A stretch of DNA of 5,192 nt, taken from Thermoplasmatota archaeon (GTDB lineage: Archaea > Thermoplasmatota > E2 > DHVEG-1). Location of the stretch: the NCBI GenBank assembly GCA_018824925.1, contig JAHJFH010000319.1:1-5192 (forward strand), given 5' to 3'. How positions within the stretch are numbered: the first letter of the stretch is position 1; each line of letters begins with the position of its first letter. The notes under the pieces were generated by a model, which was not told the DNA's origin, did no database searches, and worked only from the letters and a program-made list of their open reading frames with translations. Positions 1-5,192 of this stretch are shown here, in pieces. Both the position numbers and the translations under genes were made by a program.

Positions 1-525
1 CGATGCTACTATTGTAAAAAAATCATATTTAATCAATTACAACAACTCGCAAAACAACATACCACCATGATCATAATTGAGGGAAGCACCACCGATGACA
101 CAAAAGAATATCGACCCGGAAGAAAAGCCCTAAAAGAACTCAACATACACAGCCCCCTTCTCGATGTTGGATTAACCAAACAAGAAATACGCACCCTCTC
201 CAAACGCATGGGACTCCCCACCTGGAACAAACCTGCATCACCCTGCCTCGCCACACGATTCCCCTATAACACTACAATCACAATAAAAAAATTGCGCCAA
301 GTCGAACAAGCAGAACAATACCTAAAATCACTAGGCTTCACGATCGTCCGCGTCCGCCACCACCACACCCTCGCCCGCATCGAAGTACCCAAAAACGACA
401 TGCCAACACTCATACAAAACAACGACAACATCTATAAAAACCTCAAAAAAATTGGCTATCATTACATCACCATCGACCTCGGTGGTTATCACAGCGGATG
501 CTATGATGGAGAAAAAAACCTATGA
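1..525 (+). CDS. larE: LarE, ATP-dependent sulfur insertase of nickel-pincer cofactor synthesis (5' end missing)
   Basis: LarE converts P2CMN, the dicarboxylated nicotinic acid mononucleotide made by LarB, to the dithio form P2TMN by AMP-activating each carboxylate and inserting sulfur; it is cytosolic. The frame is open from base 1, so the gene enters from outside the window. The 174 visible codons are about two-thirds of the usual 260-280; the N-terminal PP-loop (SGGVDS) part is missing. Visible family motifs are RCYYCK (residues 1-6 of the fragment), EGSTTDD then EYRPGRKAL (27-43), KPASPCLATRFPY (78-90), VRVRHHHTLARIEV (about 115-128) and the terminal DLGGYHSG. The first ATG (base 67) is internal, because conserved LarE sequence lies upstream of it. 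Three family-position cysteines (2, 5 and 82) suggest the [4Fe-4S] sulfur-transferring type rather than the single-cysteine sacrificial type of Lactiplantibacillus; this is inference from family knowledge. An extra cysteine (167) sits near the C terminus. The stop overlaps the larB start (ATGA). Confidence 0.93.
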   Translation, partial: RCYYCKKIIFNQLQQLAKQHTTMIIIEGSTTDDTKEYRPGRKALKELNIHSPLLDVGLTKQEIRTLSKRMGLPTWNKPASPCLATRFPYNTTITIKKLRQVEQAEQYLKSLGFTIVRVRHHHTLARIEVPKNDMPTLIQNNDNIYKNLKKIGYHYITIDLGGYHSGCYDGEKNL

Positions 526-1253
526 AAAAACTCCTTGAAGACTATAAAAACGGCAAAATACCCCTCGAAGACGTTCTAAACTACCTCCGATCACTCCCCT
601 ACCAAAACATTGGACACACCAAAATCGATACCCATCGACACCTCAGAAAAGAATTCCCCGAAACCATATTCTGCATGGGAAAAACACCTGAACAAATCAT
701 CACCATCCTCAAAAAAATGGCTGAACACGGACACAACCTCCTCGCCACCAAAGCCACCCCCCAAATATACCACGCAGTCAAACCACACTTCCCCACAGCC
801 ACCTACCATCAAGAGGCCCGCATGATATCCATCATCCAAGAACCCATCACCACAAAAAAACAAGGAACCATCCTTATCATAACCGCCGGCACCTCAGACA
901 TCCCTATAGCCGAAGAAGCAGCCCTCACCGCACATCTCATGGGAAATACTGTCGAAACCGAATATGATGTTGGTATCGCCGGTATCCACCGCCTCCTTGA
1001 CATCAGAACAAAACTCCAAAAAGCCACTGTCATAATCGTAGTCGCTGGAATGGAAGGCGCCCTCCCTAGCATCGTCGGTGGATTAACCAGCAAACCCGTT
1101 ATCGCCGTCCCCACAAGCATTGGATATGGAGCAAGTTTCCAAGGCATAGCCCCCCTTCTCACCATGCTCAACAGCTGCGCAGAAGGTATTGTCGTCGTCA
1201 ACATCGACAACGGCTTTGGCGCCGGCTATTTTGCCAGCCTAATCAACAAATGA
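522..1253 (+). CDS. larB: LarB, nicotinic acid adenine dinucleotide carboxylase/hydrolase
   Basis: LarB performs the first NPN step: it carboxylates C5 of the pyridinium ring of NaAD and hydrolyses the phosphoanhydride, giving P2CMN plus AMP. The 243 residues match the usual full length (about 245-250). The N-terminal part carries HRHLRKEFPETIFCMGKTPEQ (about 38-58), where R-x-x-x-FPE-x-I-F-x-x-GKT is the family signature. The C-terminal PurE-like domain carries ITAGTSDIPIAEEA (about 120-133), DVGIAGIHRLLD, VAGMEGALPSIVGGL, PVIAVPTSIGYG and LNSCAEG...VVNIDNGFGAGY. Cys219 in LNSCA corresponds to the cysteine (Cys221 in L. plantarum LarB) reported to attach covalently to the pyridine ring. The ATG overlaps the larE stop, and GGAG at 508-511, 10 nt upstream, is a plausible Shine-Dalgarno. 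The larE-larB-larC order and tight packing indicate one transcript. No key residue appears to be missing. Confidence 0.96.
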   Translation: MKKLLEDYKNGKIPLEDVLNYLRSLPYQNIGHTKIDTHRHLRKEFPETIFCMGKTPEQIITILKKMAEHGHNLLATKATPQIYHAVKPHFPTATYHQEARMISIIQEPITTKKQGTILIITAGTSDIPIAEEAALTAHLMGNTVETEYDVGIAGIHRLLDIRTKLQKATVIIVVAGMEGALPSIVGGLTSKPVIAVPTSIGYGASFQGIAPLLTMLNSCAEGIVVVNIDNGFGAGYFASLINK

Positions 1254-1263
1254 GGACACCACC

Positions 1264-2001
1264 ATGCACACCGCCTATTTTGACTGTTTCTCAGGTATCG
1301 CCGGAGACATGATACTCGGCGCACTCCTCGATCTCGACCTACCACTAAATACACTAAAAAAAGAAATAGCTAAACTCAACCTCACCGGCTACACCATCCA
1401 GGTAGAACGAGTAACCAGAAACAACATCAGCGCACAAAATGTCATCATCACCGTTACCAAACCACAACCCCATCGCACCCTTTCTGATATACAACAAATA
1501 ATTATGAACAGTACCCTAGCCATACCCATCAAGAAAACAAGTCTAAATATATTCAAACGACTTGCAGAGGCAGAGGCAAAAATCCATCAAACATCCCCCA
1601 ACCAAGTTCATTTTCATGAAATCGGCGCTGTGGACTCACTCATCGACATTATTGGCACAGCCATCGGCCTTCATCATCTCAAAATCACCACTATCCATAG
1701 CTCACCACTCCCCTTAGGAACCGGTTTTGTCACCTGTGCCCATGGCACCCTCCCCATCCCAGCACCCGCAACACTCGAACTCGTAAAACACATCCCTGTT
1801 TATCAAACCAATCGCAAACAGGAACTAGTAACACCCACAGGTGCAGCAATAATCACCACACTAACAAAAACATTTGGCACAATGCCACCCATGCATATCA
1901 ACAAAATTGGGTATGGCGCCGGAAAAACCCCCTCAGAATACCCAAATATTCTCAGAATCCTCCTCGGCACGCAAGAAAATCTACAAATTCAACAAAACTA
2001 G
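1264..2001 (+). CDS. larC1: LarC N-terminal domain (LarC1) as a stand-alone ORF; LarC2 half absent
   Basis: LarC is the CTP-dependent cyclometallase that inserts nickel into P2TMN to finish the NPN cofactor. This ORF matches the LarC/DUF111 N-terminal domain: AYFDCFSGIAGDMILGALLDL (4-24), VHFHEIGAVDSLIDIIG (115-131), PLPLGTGFVTCAHGTLPIPAPATLE (about 149-173), ELVTPTGAA (about 187-195) and IGYGAGK...YPNILRILLG near the end. It stops at residue 245 with TAG, just where full-length LarC (about 400 residues) would pass into its middle and C-terminal domains, the latter (LarC2) binding CTP and metal. Neither other forward frame continues as LarC2: one stops at 2012-2014, the other at 2042-2044. 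This is therefore not simple programmed frameshifting as known for L. plantarum larC1/larC2, unless LarC2 lies elsewhere. Start choice: ATG at 1264 follows TGAGGA (1251-1256, overlapping the larB stop) by 7 nt, and conserved YFDCFSG begins at residue 5. Activity without LarC2 is uncertain. Confidence 0.9.
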   Translation: MHTAYFDCFSGIAGDMILGALLDLDLPLNTLKKEIAKLNLTGYTIQVERVTRNNISAQNVIITVTKPQPHRTLSDIQQIIMNSTLAIPIKKTSLNIFKRLAEAEAKIHQTSPNQVHFHEIGAVDSLIDIIGTAIGLHHLKITTIHSSPLPLGTGFVTCAHGTLPIPAPATLELVKHIPVYQTNRKQELVTPTGAAIITTLTKTFGTMPPMHINKIGYGAGKTPSEYPNILRILLGTQENLQIQQN

Positions 2002-2011
2002 GAACACTACC

Positions 2012-2044
2012 TAAAATATTTCCAAAATTTTGGGAAATATATTA
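2012..2044. promoter_or_regulatory. Near-perfect AT-rich palindrome between larC1 and the peptidase gene
   Basis: The core CCAAAATTTTGG (2022-2033) is a perfect 12-bp palindrome. Allowing for one extra G, the arms extend to ATATTTCC (2016-2023) against GGAAATAT (2033-2040). After one A/A mismatch, TAA (2012-2014) pairs with TTA (2042-2044). The right arm runs into the TATA-like sequence of the peptidase gene, so an operator is a natural reading. A hairpin ending the lar transcript is the alternative, but no clear T-run follows it. No bound factor can be named from sequence. Confidence 0.6.
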
Positions 2045-2046
2045 AA
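2036..2046 (+). promoter_or_regulatory. Probable TATA box of the peptidase gene
   Basis: The stretch AATATATTAAA, preceded by the purine-rich GGGAA (possible BRE), lies about 20-25 nt before the ATG at 2061. An archaeal transcript would start about 25 nt downstream of the TATA centre, at or very near the ATG. Together with the lack of any Shine-Dalgarno before 2061, this suggests a leaderless mRNA. The placement is by eye. Confidence 0.5.
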
Positions 2047-2060
2047 ATAGTATTATCACT

Positions 2061-4523
2061 ATGAAACACTGCATGAATCACAAAACATCTTTTTTCTTAA
2101 CACTCTCAATACTCAGCCTGATTACGCTACCAATAACCCCACTACATGCCTACCAACAACCAACAAATCCAATACTAGTCAACCCACAACTACAACACTA
2201 TCAAGAATCAACAAGCATCACCATCACCTACACCACACCAGAAATTACTTTATCAACCATCGACACACCCCAGGAAACTTTTACCATAATATCCCACCCG
2301 TATCCAAGTTATTTACAAGAACCAGGACAACCACAACTCCCCCAGCACCCCGTCATTATAGCCATGCCTACTGAAACAATACACTATGAAATCACCGATT
2401 ACACCCTCCGAGAAACCATCCCTATCACAAACCCCCTCCCCGCACTAGCTCCACAACCTGATACCAATGAACAGCAAACCACAGCACCATCAATTATCAC
2501 AACAGTTTCTCAACAAAACAATATTTTTCCAACCACACCCGTTAAAATACACGCTATAGGAAAAATCCGTGATATCCCCTTCGCACACCTCATATTTTAT
2601 CCCGTTCAATATAACCCAATAGACAAAACCATCACCATCTATGAATCTGTTACAATACAACTCACCTATCCAGAAACAGATACCATTCCCGTACATCAAG
2701 AAGCCCTCAACTCTCCCTTTAAAAACCTTTACCAAAGTATGTTTATCAATTGGCCCACATATCATGAACACTATAGATTCCAACCAATACAACCCACTAA
2801 TCAAGAACCCGGATGTGACCTTCTCATCATCACACACCCCGATTTCAAATCAGCAGCTCAGAATCTTGCCACCTGGCGTCATCAAAGCGGTATCAAAACC
2901 ACCCTTGTTACTACCGCAAAAACCGGGTCTACAGCAGAAGAAATCCAACAATATATCCAAAATGCCTATACCACATGGAACCCACCACCAACCTATATCC
3001 TCCTAATAGGAGATTCCGAATGGGTTCCCACAAATCTTGATACCTCGATTCCAACAGACTTATATTACACAACCGTTGATGGATCAGATTATTATCCAGA
3101 TATCTTCATCGGACGACTACCAGCAGACACCCTATCAGAAGCAGAAATCATGATCAATAAAATCCTTGAGTACGACCAAACACCACCCCAGACCACCCAC
3201 TATTACCAAAACATGCTCGTAGCCGCCTATTTTCAGGATAATGACTATGACCACTATGAGGATCGACGATTTGTCCTCACCTCAGAAGAAATACGTGATT
3301 GGCTACAAAGCATCAACTACATCTGTGAACGAATCTATTGCACACATGAAGACATTACCCCAACGCATTATAATGATGGTTATTATGCTAACGGTGAACC
3401 ACTCCCCGAAGAGCTCTTACGCTCAAACAACTTCACCTGGGATGGCAACGCAGATGACATCATTAGTGCCATAAACCAGGGTGTATTCATTGCCAATCAC
3501 CGAGATCATGGCTCATATGAAGGATGGGGAGATCCCCGATTTATTATCGAAAATCTTGTTGATTTAACCAACAACCATCTCTACCCCGTCGTATTCAGCA
3601 TAAACTGTCAAAGCGGTGGATTCCACGATGAAGAAAGTTTCTGTGAAGAACTACTCCGACTCCCAAACGCAGGAGCCGTCGCTACCTATGGCGCATCAGT
3701 TGTTAGCTACAGTGGATACAATGATTATTTATGCCGAGGATTTTATGATGCCATCTGGCCGAACTTTGACCCCATCATAGGATCCGATACCTCAATTTCC
3801 CAACTCGGTCCAATTCTTAATTATGGCAAACTCTATATGACCCAAACCTGGGGAGATCCCTGGAATATTCAAAGAGATACCTATGAAATGTTCCACCTTT
3901 TTTGTGACCCCACACAAACCATTCGAACCACGAAACCAGAAGAATTTTCAGTATCACATCCCACACTGTTATCATATGGATCAAACAGTCATGATATTTA
4001 TGTCGAAATAAATGGCACCCCCATCAAAGATGCTCAAGTCTGTATTATGCAAGAAAATGGTTTTTACACAAGAGCCTTAACAAATGAATCAGGTGTTGCA
4101 CACATTGAATTTAATGTAGAATATCCTTATGAAACCACTCTTACAGTCACCACACCAAACACCATCCCCTATCAAACCACCATACCCGTCAACAATACCC
4201 TCCCTGCTCTCATCATAGAATCTCTCAGCGGTGGTCTACTAACCACAACCACACGTATTACCAATATCGGTGGTGTCACCGCACAGGACATCACATGGGA
4301 TATAACGTTAGAGGGTGGATTGATACTCCTTGGAAAAGTAACCCGTGGAACCATACCTACCTTAGAACCAGAAACAAGTATAACCATTGACTCAAAACCA
4401 ATTATTGGGTTCGGTAAAACCCAGATCACAGCAACAGCAGTTCAAAATGAACAGACCGCTGAAAAAACACAGGATGCCACCGTACTTCTATTCATTGTAA
4501 TCCTAAACAATAATGAACAATAA
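2061..4523 (+). CDS. Secreted C25 (gingipain-like) cysteine peptidase with Ig-like and CARDB-like C-terminal domains
   Basis: This is an 820-residue preproprotein. Residues 1-30 form a Sec signal peptide: basic start, hydrophobic FFLTLSILSLITLP, and probable cleavage after LHA (30). Residues about 31-235 look like the C25 propeptide, a beta-rich region with FAHLIFYPVQYNP and the closing TIQLTYPE. The catalytic domain spans about 251-625: CDLLIITHPDF (252-262), ILLIGDSEWVPT, YYPDIFIGRLPA, then IANHRDHGSYEGWGDPRF with catalytic His483, SINCQSGG with catalytic Cys516, and the closing FHLFCDPT (to 617). The His-Cys spacing of 33 equals that of RgpB (His211, Cys244). Residues about 630-710 look like an Ig-like domain with SGVAHIEF. 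Residues 711-820 look like a CARDB-type domain (ITNIGGVTAQDITWDI, then GGLILLGKVTRGTI). No transmembrane anchor is visible at the C terminus, so the product is probably released or held non-covalently. Cleavage specificity cannot be read. Met5 (base 2073) is an alternative start. Confidence 0.9.
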   Translation: MKHCMNHKTSFFLTLSILSLITLPITPLHAYQQPTNPILVNPQLQHYQESTSITITYTTPEITLSTIDTPQETFTIISHPYPSYLQEPGQPQLPQHPVIIAMPTETIHYEITDYTLRETIPITNPLPALAPQPDTNEQQTTAPSIITTVSQQNNIFPTTPVKIHAIGKIRDIPFAHLIFYPVQYNPIDKTITIYESVTIQLTYPETDTIPVHQEALNSPFKNLYQSMFINWPTYHEHYRFQPIQPTNQEPGCDLLIITHPDFKSAAQNLATWRHQSGIKTTLVTTAKTGSTAEEIQQYIQNAYTTWNPPPTYILLIGDSEWVPTNLDTSIPTDLYYTTVDGSDYYPDIFIGRLPADTLSEAEIMINKILEYDQTPPQTTHYYQNMLVAAYFQDNDYDHYEDRRFVLTSEEIRDWLQSINYICERIYCTHEDITPTHYNDGYYANGEPLPEELLRSNNFTWDGNADDIISAINQGVFIANHRDHGSYEGWGDPRFIIENLVDLTNNHLYPVVFSINCQSGGFHDEESFCEELLRLPNAGAVATYGASVVSYSGYNDYLCRGFYDAIWPNFDPIIGSDTSISQLGPILNYGKLYMTQTWGDPWNIQRDTYEMFHLFCDPTQTIRTTKPEEFSVSHPTLLSYGSNSHDIYVEINGTPIKDAQVCIMQENGFYTRALTNESGVAHIEFNVEYPYETTLTVTTPNTIPYQTTIPVNNTLPALIIESLSGGLLTTTTRITNIGGVTAQDITWDITLEGGLILLGKVTRGTIPTLEPETSITIDSKPIIGFGKTQITATAVQNEQTAEKTQDATVLLFIVILNNNEQ

Positions 4524-4536
4524 AAAGAAAAATAGG

Positions 4537-4561
4537 GAATAATAACCCCTGTCTATTATTC
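4537..4561. terminator. Probable bidirectional terminator between convergent genes
   Basis: GAATAATA (4537-4544) and TATTATTC (4554-4561) form an 8-bp perfect inverted repeat with a 9-nt loop. On the + strand CTTTAGTTTTTT follows it. On the - strand the following sequence is also T-rich (CTATTTTTCTTTTTATTG). It sits between the peptidase stop (4521-4523) and the end of the leftward gene, whose stop codon it overlaps. Archaeal termination depends mainly on the T-runs, so the hairpin itself may be secondary. Confidence 0.55.
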
Positions 4562-4843
4562 TTTAGTTTTTTCCGCCTTTGATTTTGTATAGATAACCAT
4601 AAGGCCCCAAACAATGAAAATGGAAACCGTGATCGCAACACCTAGCATCAAATCAAGAACAATGTTGTCACCAATGTAAAACAGTTCTCCATTCCACCAA
4701 TGATCAACAAGACCAAATATTGCGCCACCAGCTAAAAGAAGGTTCAGCCAGAGATGTTGCATACTTCCATTCCAGCTTGTTTTATTCTTTCGTAAGATAC
4801 CATGTACAATAGCTGCTATAGTTGGGACTGCATAACATACCAT
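4556..4843 (-). CDS. Small membrane protein of unknown function, divergent from nikR
   Basis: With the ATG at 4841-4843 this is a 95-residue protein starting MVCYAVP. I do not recognise a named family. Three hydrophobic segments are visible: about 4-17 (YAVPTIAAIVHGIL), about 31-47 (LWLNLLLAGGAIFGLVD) and about 63-85 (LDLMLGVAITVSIFIVWGLMVIY), followed by a Lys/Glu-rich tail. Charged and polar residues sit at membrane edges: His14, His30, and the motif VDHWWNGELF (46-55). His/Asp at such places could contact metal or protons, but this is speculation. An in-frame ATG at 4882 would add 13 residues. I prefer 4843 because AAGGGG lies 7 nt before it and the TATA box (4888-4894) would start transcription near 4866, inside the longer version. 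Codons here end mostly in A or T, unlike the C-ending codons of the lar genes and nikR. Position across a shared promoter region from nikR hints at a nickel link. Confidence 0.75.
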   Translation of the reverse strand: MVCYAVPTIAAIVHGILRKNKTSWNGSMQHLWLNLLLAGGAIFGLVDHWWNGELFYIGDNIVLDLMLGVAITVSIFIVWGLMVIYTKSKAEKTKE

Positions 4844-4850
4844 AGTTTTT

Positions 4851-4856
4851 CCCCTT
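4851..4856 (-). promoter_or_regulatory. Shine-Dalgarno deciding the start of the small membrane protein
   Basis: On the - strand AAGGGG precedes the ATG at 4843 by 7 nt. No comparable sequence lies before the alternative ATG at 4882, where the upstream bases are TTTATAACAATA. This supports the shorter, 95-residue product. Confidence 0.5.
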
Positions 4857-4884
4857 ATTATTTTATGTAGGGAAAGTAACATTA

Positions 4885-4908
4885 TTGTTATAAATTTTTT
4901 GGTAACAA
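4885..4908. promoter_or_regulatory. Candidate NikR operator A (inverted repeat over the leftward TATA box)
   Basis: TTGTTAT (4885-4891), 10 nt, then GTAACAA (4902-4908) form an inverted repeat with one mismatch (6 of 7). The half-site resembles the GTGTTAC/GTAACAC type that I recall being proposed for NikR in some lineages such as Desulfovibrio, though the spacer there is longer. It covers the TATA box of the leftward gene, where binding would block TBP. The adjacent nikR makes NikR the obvious candidate, by inference only. Confidence 0.4.
4888..4894 (-). promoter_or_regulatory. Probable TATA box of the small membrane protein gene
   Basis: TTTATAA on the - strand lies inside an A/T-rich stretch. 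A start about 25 nt downstream falls near 4866, giving a leader of about 23 nt that contains the AAGGGG ribosome site. The box lies wholly inside the inverted repeat at 4885-4908. Confidence 0.5.
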
Positions 4909-4951
4909 AAATTTAAAAATCGTGCCACGTATATCATATAGATGTGTTACC
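4901..4951. repeat. Widely spaced perfect inverted repeat GGTAACA / TGTTACC in the divergent promoter
   Basis: GGTAACA (4901-4907) and TGTTACC (4945-4951) are exact reverse complements separated by 37 nt, about four helical turns centre to centre. Between them lie two more small dyads: CGTGCCACG (4921-4929, a 9-bp palindrome about a central C) and TATATCATATA (4930-4940, symmetric about C4935). The outer arms are also the inner half of candidate operator A and the first half of candidate operator B. They may therefore mark two operators rather than one long one. Confidence 0.5.
4912..4919 (+). promoter_or_regulatory. Probable TATA box of nikR
   Basis: TTTAAAAA, preceded by further A-rich sequence, would place the transcript start near 4940 and give a leader of about 13 nt before the ATG at 4953. 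The other candidate, TATATCATATA at 4930-4940, would put the start beyond the ATG and is less likely to be the TATA box. Confidence 0.4.
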
Positions 4952-4968
4952 CATGGAAACCATAACTC
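4944..4968. promoter_or_regulatory. Candidate NikR operator B (over the nikR start codon)
   Basis: GTGTTAC (4944-4950), 11 nt, then ATAACTC (4962-4968) form an imperfect inverted repeat (5 of 7). The left half matches the GTGTTAC half-site type exactly; the right half is constrained by nikR codons 4-6. Placed just after the predicted transcript start, it could serve autoregulation of nikR. The weak right half lowers confidence. Confidence 0.3.
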
Positions 4969-5192
4969 GATTTGGGGTATCAATTGAACCCAGTCTACTC
5001 CACCACTTTGATACCAAAATCAAAAAAGAAGGATACCTAAACCGCTCCGAAGCAATCCGCGACCTCATTCGACACTCACTTCTTAAAACCAATCTCACAA
5101 ACCCCAAACAAAACGCAATCGGTACCCTTACCATGATCTATGATCACCACACCGGAAACCTCTCCAACCGATTATTAACAATACAACATGAC
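4953..5192 (+). CDS. nikR: NikR, nickel-responsive transcriptional repressor (3' end cut by the window)
   Basis: NikR is a tetrameric ribbon-helix-helix repressor that binds DNA when loaded with Ni(II) and typically shuts off nickel uptake genes. Eighty codons are visible, open to the last base; the usual length is about 130-150. Residues 1-45 form the ribbon-helix-helix domain: the DNA-contacting strand TRFGVSIE (5-12), LLHHFDTKIKKEGYLNRSEAIRDLIR (15-40), with the family signature GYxNRSEAIRDLIR. From about 55 the metal-binding ACT-like domain begins: AIGTLTMIYDHHTGNLSNRLLTIQHD (55-80). His79 in IQHD corresponds to E. coli His76, one of the four high-affinity nickel ligands; the other three (His87, His89 and Cys95 in E. 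coli) fall beyond the window. The ATG at 4953 is chosen because family NikR proteins begin a few residues before the RFGVS strand; no clear Shine-Dalgarno precedes it. Codon use (C-ending) matches the lar genes. Confidence 0.93.
   Translation, partial: METITRFGVSIEPSLLHHFDTKIKKEGYLNRSEAIRDLIRHSLLKTNLTNPKQNAIGTLTMIYDHHTGNLSNRLLTIQHD

Noticed and set aside
67..525. Reading larE as a complete short gene from the ATG at 67
   Set aside because: The same frame is open to base 1 and encodes the conserved RCYYCK motif upstream of that ATG, so the gene is cut by the window edge.
591..1210. Several long open frames on the - strand, and one in another + frame, inside larB
   Set aside because: They lie over a strongly conserved LarB reading frame; the low-G coding strand leaves few stop codons on the other strand. 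Their translations show no domain logic.
1829..1835. GTAACAC inside larC as a NikR half-site
   Set aside because: It encodes the conserved VTPTG segment, has no obvious paired half and is far from any promoter.
1960..2060. Programmed frameshift joining larC1 to a downstream larC2
   Set aside because: Both alternative forward frames hit stops at 2012-2014 and 2042-2044 and do not resemble LarC2. The next gene is a signal-peptide-bearing peptidase.
2490..3474. Open frames on both strands within the peptidase gene
   Set aside because: They overlap the conserved propeptide and catalytic region of the C25 peptidase, with no ribosome site or recognisable product.
4172..4429. An 85-codon - strand frame opposite the C-terminal peptidase domain
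   Set aside because: It is antisense to a continuous beta-rich domain of the peptidase and has no supporting signal.
4844..4882. Thirteen extra N-terminal residues (MLLSLHKIIRGKT) on the small membrane protein
   Set aside because: The ATG at 4882 has no ribosome site and would lie upstream of the transcript start predicted from the TATA box at 4888-4894.
4934..5134. A - strand frame opposite nikR
   Set aside because: The + strand encodes clear NikR sequence (RFGVSIE, NRSEAIRDLIR, IQHD) running off the window end; the antisense frame is a shadow.
1..5192. CRISPR arrays, tRNA/rRNA genes, insertion sequences and direct repeats
   Set aside because: No regularly spaced repeats, RNA gene motifs, transposase-like proteins or flanking terminal repeats were seen.

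Overview
The window is a piece of an archaeal chromosome, most likely euryarchaeal. A Thermoplasmata-type lineage is my best guess, at low confidence. The evidence for archaea is AT-rich TATA boxes placed about 25 nt before the inferred transcript starts, at least one apparently leaderless gene, NikR of the archaeal type (start MxxITRFGVSIE), and a secreted C25 peptidase with the Ig-like and CARDB-like tail seen in environmental archaea. The + strand is strikingly poor in G and rich in A and C through most of the window.

Layout. (1) Bases 1-2001 (+) hold a tight operon for the nickel-pincer nucleotide (NPN) cofactor: the 3' two-thirds of larE (sulfur insertase), larB (NaAD carboxylase/hydrolase; overlaps larE by ATGA) and larC1 (N-terminal domain of the nickel-inserting cyclometallase; 10 bp after larB). 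LarC stops cleanly after its first domain. The CTP-binding C-terminal domain (LarC2) is not in the window in any frame. (2) Bases 2002-2060 hold a near-perfect AT-rich palindrome and a TATA box. (3) Bases 2061-4523 (+) encode an 820-residue secreted gingipain-like cysteine peptidase. (4) Bases 4524-4561 hold a probable bidirectional terminator between convergent genes. (5) Bases 4556-4843 (-) encode a 95-residue membrane protein of unknown function. (6) Bases 4844-4952 are a divergent promoter region packed with inverted repeats of the GTAACA/TGTTAC type. (7) From 4953 to the end (+) runs the start of nikR, the nickel-responsive repressor, cut by the window edge.

Working together. LarB carboxylates and hydrolyses NaAD, LarE inserts two sulfurs, and LarC inserts nickel to give the NPN cofactor of LarA-type racemases/epimerases. 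NikR senses nickel and usually represses nickel uptake. A nickel theme therefore runs through both ends of the window. It makes the small divergent membrane protein, whose TATA box is covered by one of the repeats, a candidate new member of the nickel regulon. The peptidase has no obvious biochemical link. No larA, nickel transporter gene, RNA gene, CRISPR array or mobile element was seen.
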